Positions 41,492 to 49,974 of a stretch of DNA of 59,004 nucleotides are shown here, piece after piece. Source of the DNA: Pseudomonas sp. R28(2017) (GTDB taxonomy: Bacteria > Pseudomonadota > Gammaproteobacteria > Pseudomonadales > Pseudomonadaceae). Within the stretch, counting starts at the first letter, position 1. The number at the start of each line of letters is the position of its first letter. The position numbers and the translations under genes were made by a program. The DNA is taken from positions 1 through 59,004 of the forward strand of contig NZ_NEHW01000025.1 in NCBI RefSeq assembly GCF_002112505.1, read 5' to 3'. Under the pieces are notes generated by a model. It did not search any database, was not told the origin of the DNA, and saw only the letters and a program-made list of their open reading frames with translations.

Positions 41492-42901
41492 ATGTCCCGG
41501 GCTTTTTTCAATGAAATGTACGAAGCGAACGGCAGCTGCCGCCCGCATTACCAGGAGTTCGCCCGCTGGTTGGCCAATACGCCGCTGGAGCTGCTGGCGC
41601 AACGTCGGCGCGAAGCCGACCTGCTGTTTCACCGCGCCGGCATCACCTTCACCCTGTACGGCGACCAGCAGGATACCGAGCGCCTGATCCCCTTCGACAT
41701 CATCCCGCGCAGCATTCGCGCCAGCGAATGGCGCATGGTCGAGCGCGGTTGTATCCAGCGGGTGCAGGCACTGAACCTGTTCCTCCAGGACATCTACCAC
41801 GACCAGCGCATCCTCAAGGCCGGGATCATCCCGCCAGAGCAGGTGCTGGCCAACGAGGGCTACCAGATCGCCATGCAGGGCCTGGACCTGCACCGTGGGC
41901 TCTACGCCCATATCGCCGGCGTCGACCTGGTGCGCGACGGCGATGGCAGCTACTTCGTGCTGGAAGACAACCTGCGCACCCCCAGCGGTGTCAGCTACAT
42001 GCTCGAAGACCGCAAGATGATGATGCGGCTGTTCCCCGAACTGTTCGCCGCCCAGCGCATCGCCCCCATCGACCATTACCCCAACCTGCTGCTGGACACC
42101 CTCAAGAGCGCCAGCCCGCTGGACAACCCCACCGCCGTGCTGCTGACCCCGGGCCGTTTCAACAGCGCCTACTTCGAGCATGCCTTCCTGGCGCGGGAAA
42201 TGGGCATCGAACTGGTCGAAGGCGCCGACCTGTTCATCCGTGACGAGCATGTCTACATGCGCACCACCGCCGGCCCGCAGCAGGTGGACGTGATCTACCG
42301 GCGCCTGGACGACGACTTCCTGGACCCGCTGTCGTTCAACCCGGACTCGATGCTGGGCGTGCCGGGGCTGATCTCGGTGTACCGCGCCGGCAATGTGGTG
42401 CTGGCGAACGCGGTGGGGACCGGGGTGGCCGACGACAAGTCGATCTACCCCTATGTCGCCGACATGATCCGCTTCTACATGAGCGAAGAGCCGATCCTCA
42501 ACAACGTGCCCACCTGGCAGTGCCGCCGGCCTGCGGACCTGTCCCATGTCCTGGCCCACCTGCCCGAGCTGGTGGTCAAGGAAACCCAGGGCTCCGGTGG
42601 CTATGGCATGTTGGTCGGGCCGGCCTCGACCCACGCCCAGATCGAGGACTTCCGCGCCCGCATCAAGGCCCGCCCGCATGCCTACATCGCGCAACCCACA
42701 TTGTGCCTGTCTACCTGCCCGACCTTCGTCGACAGCGGCATCGCCCCGCGCCACATCGACCTGCGCCCGTTCGTGCTGTCTGGCAGTGAAACCCGCCTGG
42801 TACCTGGTGGCCTGACCCGCGTGGCGCTGCAGGAAGGCTCGCTGGTGGTCAACTCGTCGCAGGGCGGCGGTACCAAGGACACCTGGGTGGTGGAGGACTG
42901 A
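41492..42901 (+). CDS. circularly permuted type-2 ATP-grasp protein of the Anbu operon
   Basis: A 469-aa protein of the circularly permuted ATP-grasp family (MSRAFFNEMYEANGSCRPHYQEFARWL; ITFTLYGDQQDTERLIPFDIIPR). ATP/Mg-binding stretches are seen in YFVLEDNLRTPSGVSYMLED and VVKETQGSGGYGMLVGP. ATP-grasp enzymes join a carboxylate to an amine or thiol, so it may make a peptide-like or amide product. The ATG at 41492 follows AAGGAG. It is the first gene of the ATP-grasp / alpha-E / transglutaminase / Anbu operon. The product is unknown. Confidence 0.93.
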   Translation: MSRAFFNEMYEANGSCRPHYQEFARWLANTPLELLAQRRREADLLFHRAGITFTLYGDQQDTERLIPFDIIPRSIRASEWRMVERGCIQRVQALNLFLQDIYHDQRILKAGIIPPEQVLANEGYQIAMQGLDLHRGLYAHIAGVDLVRDGDGSYFVLEDNLRTPSGVSYMLEDRKMMMRLFPELFAAQRIAPIDHYPNLLLDTLKSASPLDNPTAVLLTPGRFNSAYFEHAFLAREMGIELVEGADLFIRDEHVYMRTTAGPQQVDVIYRRLDDDFLDPLSFNPDSMLGVPGLISVYRAGNVVLANAVGTGVADDKSIYPYVADMIRFYMSEEPILNNVPTWQCRRPADLSHVLAHLPELVVKETQGSGGYGMLVGPASTHAQIEDFRARIKARPHAYIAQPTLCLSTCPTFVDSGIAPRHIDLRPFVLSGSETRLVPGGLTRVALQEGSLVVNSSQGGGTKDTWVVED

Positions 42902-42904
42902 ACC

Positions 42905-43855
42905 ATGCTTTCGAGAACCGCTTCCGACCTGTACTGGATGTCACGCTACCTGGAGCGTGCGGAGAACCTCGCGCGCATGCTCGAGGTCAGTTATTCGCTG
43001 TCGTTGATGCCCCAGGCCGGGCGCAGTGACGGCCACGCCGAACTGGCCATGTCGCTGCTGGCCTCGGGCACGCTTGACGACTACCGCCGCCGGCACACCG
43101 AACTCGATACCGAGCGCATGCTGCACTTCTTCGCCCTCGACGCGACCAACCCCAGCAGCATCTATTGCTGCCTGCAGGCGGCCAGGACCAATGCCCACGC
43201 GGTACGTGGGCGGATCACCGCCGACATGTGGGAGAACATCAACGCCACCTGGATCGAGATGCGCAACATCGCCGGCAACGGCCTTGGCCGCTATGGCATC
43301 AGCCAGTTCTGCGACTGGGTCAAGGAGCGCTCGCACCTGTTCCGCGGGGCGACCTCGGGCACCATCATGCGCAACGATGCCTACAGCTTCATCCGCCTGG
43401 GGACCTTCCTGGAGCGGGCGGACAACACCCTGCGCCTGCTCGATGCGCGCTATGAAATGTTTGGCGAAGCTTCCGAAGAGGTCAGTGACGACTCTGCCCG
43501 CGGCTATTACCAGTGGAGTGCCCTGCTGCGCGCGCTGACCGCGTACGAGGCCTTCAACGAGCTCTACCGCGCCGCGCCCAGTGCCCGGCCGGTGTCCGAG
43601 TTGCTGTTGCTGCGGGTGGACGTGCCGCGCTCGCTGCATGCCTGCATCGAGGAGCTGGACCAGATCCTCGCCAGCCTGCCCGGCAGTACCGGGCGCGCCG
43701 CCCAGCGCATGGCCGCCGAACTCAATGCACGGCTGCGCTACACCGCGGTCGACGAAATCCTCGAAGCCGGCCTGCACCCGTGGCTGACCGACTTCATCGG
43801 GCGCATCAACCAACTGGGCCAGGCGGTCCGTTACTCCTACCTGGAGGTCGTATGA
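42905..43855 (+). CDS. alpha-E domain protein of the Anbu operon
   Basis: A 316-aa all-helical protein of the alpha-E (DUF403) family: SRTASDLYWMSRYLERAENLARMLE at the start and repeated WxEx/ERADN-type helices (RLGTFLERADNTLRLLDARYEMF). These proteins always accompany a permuted ATP-grasp and are thought to be its partner subunit. It begins 3 bp after the ATP-grasp gene and overlaps the transglutaminase start by 4 bp (ATGA), so the three are translationally coupled. Confidence 0.92.
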   Translation: MLSRTASDLYWMSRYLERAENLARMLEVSYSLSLMPQAGRSDGHAELAMSLLASGTLDDYRRRHTELDTERMLHFFALDATNPSSIYCCLQAARTNAHAVRGRITADMWENINATWIEMRNIAGNGLGRYGISQFCDWVKERSHLFRGATSGTIMRNDAYSFIRLGTFLERADNTLRLLDARYEMFGEASEEVSDDSARGYYQWSALLRALTAYEAFNELYRAAPSARPVSELLLLRVDVPRSLHACIEELDQILASLPGSTGRAAQRMAAELNARLRYTAVDEILEAGLHPWLTDFIGRINQLGQAVRYSYLEVV

Positions 43856-44631
43856 AACTGTCCATTCGCCACGACACCACCTACAGCTACGCCAGCGACG
43901 TCTGCAACAGCATCCAGTTCCTGCGCCTGACGCCACGCAGCAGTGAACGCCAGCGCATCGATGAATGGCAGCTGGACCTGCCCTGCAAGGTGAAGGGCCA
44001 GATCGACCCCTATGGCAACATCCTGCATGTGCTGACCCTGGAAAAACCCCATGGTCACCTGGCGCTGACCGCCAGCGGCCGGGTGGAGATCGACCCGGCA
44101 TGCGAGCAGGAGGCCGGTGATCAATCACCGCTGCCCTTCCTGCGCGGCAGCCACCTGACCCAGGCCGATGACACCCTCAAGGCCTTCGCCCGCCAGCACT
44201 GTGGCGAACACCGCGACCGGTCGGCGTTGATCGGGCTGATGCAAGGCCTGGCCGAACACATGCTGTACCGCCCGGGCGCCACCTCGGTGGGCACCACCGC
44301 CATCGAAGCGTTCAACGGCGCTGCCGGGGTCTGCCAGGACCACACCCACGCCTTCCTCGCCTGCGCCCGCAGCCTGGGCATACCGGCCCGCTACGTCTCC
44401 GGCTACCTGTGCACCGAGGACGAGCAGCACCTGGCCAGCCACGCCTGGGCCGAAGCCTGGGTCGACGACGCCTGGTACAGCTTCGACATCACCAACCGCC
44501 TGACCCGGCCGGAACGCCACCTGAAGCTGGCAGTGGGCCTGGACTACCTCGATGCCTGCCCGGTCAGGGGCGTGCGCCGGGGTGGCGGCGCCGAATCGAT
44601 GCAGGCCAGCGTCCATGTCCACCGGCAGTGA
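43852..44631 (+). CDS. transglutaminase-like cysteine protease of the Anbu operon
   Basis: A 259-aa protein with a bacterial transglutaminase N-terminal beta domain (KLSIRHDTTYSYASDVCNSIQFLRLTPR) and a papain-like core. The catalytic Cys is in GVCQDHTHAFLACARSLGIPARYVSGYL, the His in HAWAEAWVDDAWYSFD and the Asp in the following FDITN. It may hydrolyse or form isopeptide or amide bonds made by the ATP-grasp protein. It overlaps the alpha-E gene by 4 bp. Confidence 0.93.
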   Translation: MKLSIRHDTTYSYASDVCNSIQFLRLTPRSSERQRIDEWQLDLPCKVKGQIDPYGNILHVLTLEKPHGHLALTASGRVEIDPACEQEAGDQSPLPFLRGSHLTQADDTLKAFARQHCGEHRDRSALIGLMQGLAEHMLYRPGATSVGTTAIEAFNGAAGVCQDHTHAFLACARSLGIPARYVSGYLCTEDEQHLASHAWAEAWVDDAWYSFDITNRLTRPERHLKLAVGLDYLDACPVRGVRRGGGAESMQASVHVHRQ

Positions 44632-44673
44632 CCACCGGCAGCATTCGTTCATTGAAATAACAAGGGAACCCGC

Positions 44674-45396
44674 ATGACTTACTGTGTCGCCATGCACCTG
44701 GCGGACGGGCTGGTCTTCATCAGCGACTCGCGCACCAACGCCGGCATCGACCAGATCTCGACCTTTGCCAAGTTGTTCGTGTTCAGCCTGCCGGGCGAGC
44801 GCCTGATCGTCCTGCAGACCGCCGGCAACCTGGCCACCTCGCAGTCGGTGGTCAACCTGCTCCAGCAACGCACCCAGGGCCCCGGCCCTCACCTGCTGAA
44901 CGTGGCCACGCTGTACGACGCCACCGTGCTGGTGGCCGACACCCTGCGCGAAGTGGTCAGCCGCGACCGCAGCAAGTTGACGGCCGGCATCGACCTGAGC
45001 TGTTCGTTCATCGTCGGCGGCCAGATTGCCGGCGCGCCCATGGCCATCTACAACGTCTACGCGCAGGGCAACTTCTTCCAGGCCACCGCCGACACGCCGT
45101 TCCTGCAACTGGGCGAAAGCAAGTACGGCCGGCCGATTCTCGACCGCAACCTGAGCTACCACACGCCCCTGGACGAAGCGCTGCGCTGCGGCCTGATCTC
45201 GTTCGACTCGACCATTCGCAGCAACCTGTCGGTAGGCATGCCGCTGGACCTGCTGGTGTACCGCAAGGGCAGCCTGGAAACCCACTCGCGCCAACGCATC
45301 AGCAACGACGATGCCTATTACGCACAGATTCGCCGGCAATGGAGCGATGGCCTGAAAAGGCTGCTGGCCGAGCTGCCAGCGCCACCGTATGGCTGA
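44674..45396 (+). CDS. anbu: Anbu proteasome-like Ntn hydrolase
   Basis: A 240-aa proteasome-beta-like protein. After Met removal Thr2 would be the N-terminal nucleophile (TYCVAMHLADGLVFISDSRT), with Asp18 and Lys33 matching the proteasomal Asp17/Lys33 pair in function. The family name is Anbu (ancestral beta subunit). There is no propeptide, as expected for this family, and no ATPase partner gene. It follows the transglutaminase by 42 bp. The biological substrate of Anbu is still unknown; with ATP-grasp and transglutaminase partners it may make and trim a peptide-like compound under nitrogen limitation. Confidence 0.93.
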   Translation: MTYCVAMHLADGLVFISDSRTNAGIDQISTFAKLFVFSLPGERLIVLQTAGNLATSQSVVNLLQQRTQGPGPHLLNVATLYDATVLVADTLREVVSRDRSKLTAGIDLSCSFIVGGQIAGAPMAIYNVYAQGNFFQATADTPFLQLGESKYGRPILDRNLSYHTPLDEALRCGLISFDSTIRSNLSVGMPLDLLVYRKGSLETHSRQRISNDDAYYAQIRRQWSDGLKRLLAELPAPPYG

Positions 45397-45420
45397 AGGG
45401 CGGCACCCGGCGCATGAAAT

Positions 45421-45444
45421 TGTACAAATATTATTTTCTGTATA
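45421..45444. promoter_or_regulatory. LitR/CarH-type operator, box 1
   Basis: TGTACA (45421-45426), 12-nt spacer, TGTATA (45439-45444). This fits the direct-repeat operator T(G/A)TACA-N12-TGTA(C/T)A reported for the P. putida light-responsive MerR-family LitR regulators, recalled from the literature. It lies about 60 bp upstream of the operon start. The AT-rich spacer could hold a -10-like element. Confidence 0.8.
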
Positions 45445-45472
45445 GCTTTATCCAGCCACCTGCACTATACCT

Positions 45473-45496
45473 TGTACAGTGATCAGAACTTGTACA
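45473..45496. promoter_or_regulatory. LitR/CarH-type operator, box 2
   Basis: TGTACA (45473-45478), 12-nt spacer, TGTACA (45491-45496), an exact match to the same operator consensus, ending 10 bp before the first ATG of the operon. Bound repressor here would block both transcription and the start region, so this box probably enforces dark repression. The two boxes are 28 bp apart. Confidence 0.8.
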
Positions 45497-45506
45497 GGTA
45501 TTGTGC

Positions 45507-45929
45507 ATGTCCACCTACCTGCAGCACTTCACCGAACGCTTTGCCGCGCTGGGTACAGGCAATCTCGAGCTGTTGGGCGACTTGTACAGCGAGGATGTCA
45601 CCTTTCGCGACCCGCTCCATCACATCAGCGGACTTGCCGCCCTGCGTGGCTATTTCGCGCAGCTGTATGCCAATGTGGCCGAGGTCCGCTACACCTTCGA
45701 GGGCCTTGACGAACTACAGCCGGGCCACGGCTACATCCGCTGGACCTTGCACTACCGCCACCCACGTCTGGCCGGCGGCCAGCCGATCAGCCTGCAAGGC
45801 TGCAGCCACCTGCGCTGGCGCGGCCGGGTGCACTTTCATCAGGACTACTTCGACGCCGGCGCCTTGCTGTATGAGCATGTTCCCGTCATGGGCCAGGCGG
45901 TTCGCTGGCTCAAGGGCAGGCTGGCATGA
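45507..45929 (+). CDS. SnoaL/NTF2-like protein of the light/lipid operon
   Basis: A 140-aa SnoaL-like fold protein (YLQHFTERFAALGTGNLELLGDLYSEDVTFRDPLHHISGLAALRGYF), with the aromatic beta-sheet pocket typical of the fold. The ATG at 45507 is the first after the LitR-type boxes; a TTG at 45501 is in frame but overlaps box 2. Its stop overlaps the SDR start by 4 bp. It heads the operon and may bind or isomerise a lipid-like substrate. Confidence 0.83.
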   Translation: MSTYLQHFTERFAALGTGNLELLGDLYSEDVTFRDPLHHISGLAALRGYFAQLYANVAEVRYTFEGLDELQPGHGYIRWTLHYRHPRLAGGQPISLQGCSHLRWRGRVHFHQDYFDAGALLYEHVPVMGQAVRWLKGRLA

Positions 45930-46678
45930 GCCGCTGCTGGCTGACCGGTGCCAGCAGCGGCATCGGCGCGGTACTGGCGCAGCGATTGCTGGAGCAGGGG
46001 CACCAGGTGGCGCTGGGGGCACGCCGGGCAGAAAGCCTGGCAAACCTCGCCGCACGCTTTCCGGGCCAGGCCCTGCTGGCCGTCGGCGATGTCGACCAGC
46101 CTGAGCAGGTGGCCCGGATGGCCACGCAGATCGAACAGGCCTGGGGCGCGCTCGACCTGGTGATTCTGAATGCGGGCACCTGCGAGTACCTGGAGCCGGG
46201 GCAGTTCGACGCCGCCCTGGTCGAACGGGTGATGCGCACCAACCTGATCGGCACCAGCCATTGCCTGGCCGCCGCCCTGCCTTTGCTACGCCGCGGCCAG
46301 CGCCCGCACCTGGTGGTGATGGGCAGCTCGGTCAGCTGGCTGGCGCTGCCACGGGCCGGTGCCTACGGCGCCTCCAAGGCAGCGCTGCGCTACCTGGTCG
46401 AGTCACTGCGCCTGGACCTGACCCGCGAGGGCATCGACGTCACCCTGGTCAGCCCCGGTTTCGTCGACACCCCGCTGACACGCCGCAACGACTTTGCCAT
46501 GCCCCAGCTGTGGAGCGCCGAGCGCGCCGGCGGGTACATCGTCGCGCGCCTGCCCCGTCGCCCGCTGGAGATCAACTTCCCCACCAGCTTCACCCTGTTG
46601 CTGCGCCTGCTCGGCGCACTGCCGGCACGCTGGCGCCTGAAGCTGGGCCAGCGCCTGGCGCGCCAACCCCAGGGCTGA
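45926..46678 (+). CDS. SDR-family oxidoreductase of the light/lipid operon
   Basis: A 250-aa classical SDR: TGASSGIGAVLAQRL, NAGTCEY, catalytic Ser in VVMGSSVSW and YGASKAALRYL for Tyr/Lys, then VSPGFVDTPLT. The C-terminal helices (SFTLLLRLLGALPARWRLKLG) look membrane-associated, as in lipid-acting SDRs. The start overlaps the preceding gene by 4 bp and the stop is 3 bp before the FAD oxidoreductase start. It probably acts on a lipid carbonyl or alcohol. Confidence 0.9.
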   Translation: MSRCWLTGASSGIGAVLAQRLLEQGHQVALGARRAESLANLAARFPGQALLAVGDVDQPEQVARMATQIEQAWGALDLVILNAGTCEYLEPGQFDAALVERVMRTNLIGTSHCLAAALPLLRRGQRPHLVVMGSSVSWLALPRAGAYGASKAALRYLVESLRLDLTREGIDVTLVSPGFVDTPLTRRNDFAMPQLWSAERAGGYIVARLPRRPLEINFPTSFTLLLRLLGALPARWRLKLGQRLARQPQG

Positions 46679-46681
46679 ACC

Positions 46682-47929
46682 ATGCGCATCGCCATCATCG
46701 GCAGCGGCATCGCCGGCCTCACCTGCGCCCACCTGCTGTCACGCCGGCACACAATCACCCTGTTCGAAGCGGCAGACCGGGTCGGTGGGCACACCCATAC
46801 CGTCGATGTGCACTGGCGCGGCCAGCACTATGCGGTGGACACCGGTTTCATCGTCTTCAACGACTGGACCTACCCGCACTTCATTCGCCTGCTGGAACAC
46901 CTGGGCGTCGCCTCGCAGGTGACCGAGATGAGTTTTTCGGTGCACGACCCGCGTACCGGCTTCGAATACAACGGGCACGACCTGCGCAGCCTGTTTGCCC
47001 AGCGCCGCAACCTGTTGTCGCCAGGCTTCTGGGGCATGCTGCGCGATGTGCTGCGTTTCAACCGCCAGGCGTTGGCCGACCTGGACCAGCAACGTATCGA
47101 TGGCGCGACCACCCTGGGCCAATACGTGCGCGACAACCGTTACGGTCAACGTTTCATCGACCATTACCTCGTGCCCATGGGCTCGGCCATCTGGTCGATG
47201 TCACGGGCCGACATGCTGAATTTTCCATTGCAGTTTTTCGTGCGTTTCTGCCGCAACCACGGCCTGCTGTCGGTCAACCAGCGCCCGCAGTGGCGGGTGA
47301 TCGAGGGCGGGTCACGCAGCTACCTGGCACCCCTGTGCCGGCCCTTCGCCGAGGGCATCCGGCTGAACTGCCCGGTGCAACGGGTGAGCCGCGACGACGA
47401 AGGGGTGACCGTGGCCTGGGGAGGCGCCAGCGAACGCTTCGACAAGGTGGTGTTCGCCTGCCACAGCGACCAGGCCTTGGCGCTGCTGGGCAACCCCAGC
47501 GCGCAAGAGCAGGAGATACTCGGCGCCATCCGCTACGCCAGCAACGATGTGGTGCTGCACACCGACACCCGCTTGCTGCCCCGCCGGCGCCGGGCCTGGG
47601 CCAGCTGGAACTACCGCCTGGGTGGCAGCGAACAGGCCCCCGCAGCGCTCACCTACGACATGAACATCCTGCAGGGCATCGAGGCGCCGGTGACCTTCTG
47701 TGTCAGCCTCAACCAGACTGTGCTGGTGGACCCGGCGCAAATCATTGCCCGTTTCGAGTACGCGCACCCCCAGTACAGCCTTGCCGCCGTGGCCGCCCAG
47801 GCCCGCCAGGGCGAACTGCAGGGCCCGCTGCACAGCTACTACTGTGGTGCCTACTGGGCCAACGGGTTCCACGAAGACGGCGTGCTCAGTGCGCTGAACG
47901 TCGCCAGGCACTTTGGAGAACAGCTGTGA
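46682..47929 (+). CDS. FAD/NAD(P)-binding amine-oxidase-type oxidoreductase of the light/lipid operon
   Basis: A 415-aa flavoprotein of the amine-oxidase/phytoene-desaturase-like fold: MRIAIIGSGIAGLTCAHLLSRRHTITLFEAADRVGGHTHTVDV gives the full GxGxxG and FAD-binding acidic strand. Such proteins lie next to Cfa-like methyltransferases in many bacteria and in the furan-fatty-acid (Ufa) pathway, where a flavoprotein introduces a double bond. It ends overlapping the DUF1365 start (GTGA). A lipid desaturase role is inferred. Confidence 0.9.
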   Translation: MRIAIIGSGIAGLTCAHLLSRRHTITLFEAADRVGGHTHTVDVHWRGQHYAVDTGFIVFNDWTYPHFIRLLEHLGVASQVTEMSFSVHDPRTGFEYNGHDLRSLFAQRRNLLSPGFWGMLRDVLRFNRQALADLDQQRIDGATTLGQYVRDNRYGQRFIDHYLVPMGSAIWSMSRADMLNFPLQFFVRFCRNHGLLSVNQRPQWRVIEGGSRSYLAPLCRPFAEGIRLNCPVQRVSRDDEGVTVAWGGASERFDKVVFACHSDQALALLGNPSAQEQEILGAIRYASNDVVLHTDTRLLPRRRRAWASWNYRLGGSEQAPAALTYDMNILQGIEAPVTFCVSLNQTVLVDPAQIIARFEYAHPQYSLAAVAAQARQGELQGPLHSYYCGAYWANGFHEDGVLSALNVARHFGEQL

Positions 47930-48738
47930 ACAGCAGCCTGTGCCACGGCTGGCTCAGCCACCGGCGCCTGACACCCGGGCACCACGCGTTCCGCTACCGC
48001 ATCGGCATGTTCTACCTGGACCTCGACGAGCTGCCGCGCTTGCTGAGCCTGTCCCGCTGGCTCGGCCGCGCGCGCCTGGCGCCCTTGTGCTGGCGCGAAA
48101 CCGACTACCTGCCGGTGCTCACTCGCCAGGGCATGCCCTTGGCAGAGGCCGCGCGCCTGCTGGTTGGCCAGGCCACCGGGCAGGTTCCCGACGGCGCCGT
48201 GCACCTGCTGACGCAACCACGCTGCTGGGGGCTGTCGTTCAACCCGGTGAGCATCTATTTCTGCCACGACCGCCAGGGGCAGGTCGCAGCCGTGCTGCTG
48301 GAGGTGCGCAACACCCCCTGGCGCGAGCGCTTTCAGTACGTGCTGCCGGTGCACGGCGAGCTGGCCCAGCCCTTTGCCGTGGCCAAGGCCTTCCATGTCT
48401 CGCCCTTCCTGCCAATGGACATGGACTACCGGCTGCGTTTCGCCGTCGATGGGCAGCGCGTGCGCGTGCACATGGAAAACTGGCGCAACGGGCAGCAGGT
48501 GTTCGCAGCCGACCTCGCCCTGCAACGCCAACCGCTCGACCGCGCCAGCCTGCAACGTCACATCGTCGCCTTTCCCTGGATGAGCCTGCGCACCGTGACC
48601 GGTATCTACTGGCAAGCCCTGCGCCTGCTGCTCAAACGCACGCCCGTGCACGACCACATCGCCAGCCAGCACGACCTGGCGCTTGGCCAACCCATCCGCG
48701 AGGAGCCCGACCATGCCCGAACCGACCTTGACCGTTAG
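47926..48738 (+). CDS. DUF1365 protein of the light/lipid operon
   Basis: A 270-aa DUF1365 family protein starting at GTG 47926, inside the stop of the preceding gene (GTGA overlap). Family blocks are SLCHGWLSHRRLTPGHHAFRYRIGMFYLDLDEL, LLTQPRCWGLSFNPVSIYFCHD and FHVSPFLPMDMDYRLRF. DUF1365 proteins sit between an FAD oxidoreductase and a Cfa-like methyltransferase in almost every genome, but their reaction is unknown. The C-terminal 26 bp overlap the Cfa-like gene. Confidence 0.9.
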   Translation: MNSSLCHGWLSHRRLTPGHHAFRYRIGMFYLDLDELPRLLSLSRWLGRARLAPLCWRETDYLPVLTRQGMPLAEAARLLVGQATGQVPDGAVHLLTQPRCWGLSFNPVSIYFCHDRQGQVAAVLLEVRNTPWRERFQYVLPVHGELAQPFAVAKAFHVSPFLPMDMDYRLRFAVDGQRVRVHMENWRNGQQVFAADLALQRQPLDRASLQRHIVAFPWMSLRTVTGIYWQALRLLLKRTPVHDHIASQHDLALGQPIREEPDHARTDLDR

Positions 48739-49972
48739 CAAATCGGCCGGCATCGCGCCGCTGCTCGGCGGCCTGGCCAGGCGTGCGGTGCTGGCGCAGC
48801 TGCGCCACCTGAGCCATGGCCATCTGCGCCTGATCAGCCAGGGCCGGCAGTGGACCTTCGGCGATGTCGCCAGCCCGCTGTACGCGGAAGTGGAGATCAT
48901 TGACGACGCCGCCTGGGACCTGGTGGCCGGCAATGGCTCGATCGGCGCCGGCGAGGGCTACATCCACGGTTACTGGCGCAGCCCGGACCTGGCTGCGGTG
49001 ACCCGGCTGTTCGTCGCCAACCTCGACGTGCTGGACGCCATGGAAGGCGGCCTGGCCCGCCTGGCACGCCCGGCCCTGCGCCTGTTGCATCGCCTCAACC
49101 GCAACAGCCGGCGCGGCGCGCGGCGTAACATCCTGGCCCATTACGACCTGGGCAATGCGCTGTTCGAGCGGCTGCTCGATCCGACCATGATGTACTCCGC
49201 CGCTCAGTTCGACAGCGCCGAGCAGAGCCTGGAGCAGGCCCAGGCCAACAAGCTCCGGCAAATCTGCCAGAAGCTCGAACTCCAGCCCGGCGACCACCTG
49301 CTGGAAATCGGCAGCGGCTGGGGCAGCCTGGCCATCCACGCGGCCTTGCAGCATGGCTGCCGGGTCACCACCACCACCCTCTCCGCTGCCCAGCACGCGT
49401 ACACCGTGCAACGGGTCAAGGCGCTGGGCCTGGAACGGCACGTCACGGTGCTGCACGAGGACTACCGCGACCTGCGCGGGCGCTTCGACAAGCTGGTGTC
49501 CATCGAAATGATCGAGGCCGTCGGCCACCGCTACCTGCCTACCTACTTCCGCCAGTGCGCCGCGCTGCTCAAGGACGACGGCCTGATGCTGCTGCAGGCC
49601 ATCACCATCCGCGACCAGCGCTACGCCCAGGCCCGGCGCTCGGTGGACTTCATCCAGCGCTACATCTTCCCCGGCGGCGCCCTGCCCTCGCTGAGCGTCC
49701 TGCTCGACACCGCCAGCCGCCAGACGGCGCTGAACCTGGTGCACCTGGAGGATTTCGGCCAGGACTATGCACGCACCCTGCGCCATTGGCGCGACAACCT
49801 GCGCCATGCGCGCACGGAGCTGGCCAGGCTCGGCTACGACGACACCTTCCAGCGCCTGTGGGAGTTCTACCTGTGCTATTGCCAGGGCGGCTTCGAGGAG
49901 CGGACCATCGGCGTGGCCCAGATGCTCTGGGCCACGCCCAAGGCGCGGCGGGCGCCGCTGCCCGGCACCTGA
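48713..49972 (+). CDS. cyclopropane-fatty-acid-synthase-family methyltransferase, UfaM-like
   Basis: A 419-aa SAM-dependent lipid methyltransferase. The SAM site is LLEIGSGWGSLAIHAA, followed by TLSAAQ, and KLVSIEMIEAVGHRYLP and the FIQRYIFPGGALPSL loop complete the Cfa pattern. In the Ufa pathway such an enzyme adds a methyl group to a phospholipid acyl chain as a step to furan fatty acids; P. putida UfaM is a light-induced member, recalled from the literature. Gene order (FAD enzyme, DUF1365, Cfa-like) and the LitR-type boxes support that assignment over a plain cyclopropane synthase. GAGGAG precedes the ATG. Confidence 0.87.
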   Translation: MPEPTLTVSKSAGIAPLLGGLARRAVLAQLRHLSHGHLRLISQGRQWTFGDVASPLYAEVEIIDDAAWDLVAGNGSIGAGEGYIHGYWRSPDLAAVTRLFVANLDVLDAMEGGLARLARPALRLLHRLNRNSRRGARRNILAHYDLGNALFERLLDPTMMYSAAQFDSAEQSLEQAQANKLRQICQKLELQPGDHLLEIGSGWGSLAIHAALQHGCRVTTTTLSAAQHAYTVQRVKALGLERHVTVLHEDYRDLRGRFDKLVSIEMIEAVGHRYLPTYFRQCAALLKDDGLMLLQAITIRDQRYAQARRSVDFIQRYIFPGGALPSLSVLLDTASRQTALNLVHLEDFGQDYARTLRHWRDNLRHARTELARLGYDDTFQRLWEFYLCYCQGGFEERTIGVAQMLWATPKARRAPLPGT

Positions 49973-49974
49973 CC

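Noticed and set aside
46261..48738. Very long plus-strand frame running through the SDR, FAD oxidoreductase and DUF1365 genes
   Set aside because: Only its last third is real (DUF1365 from GTG 47926). The upstream part is a different frame of the SDR and FAD genes with proline/arginine-rich nonsense composition.
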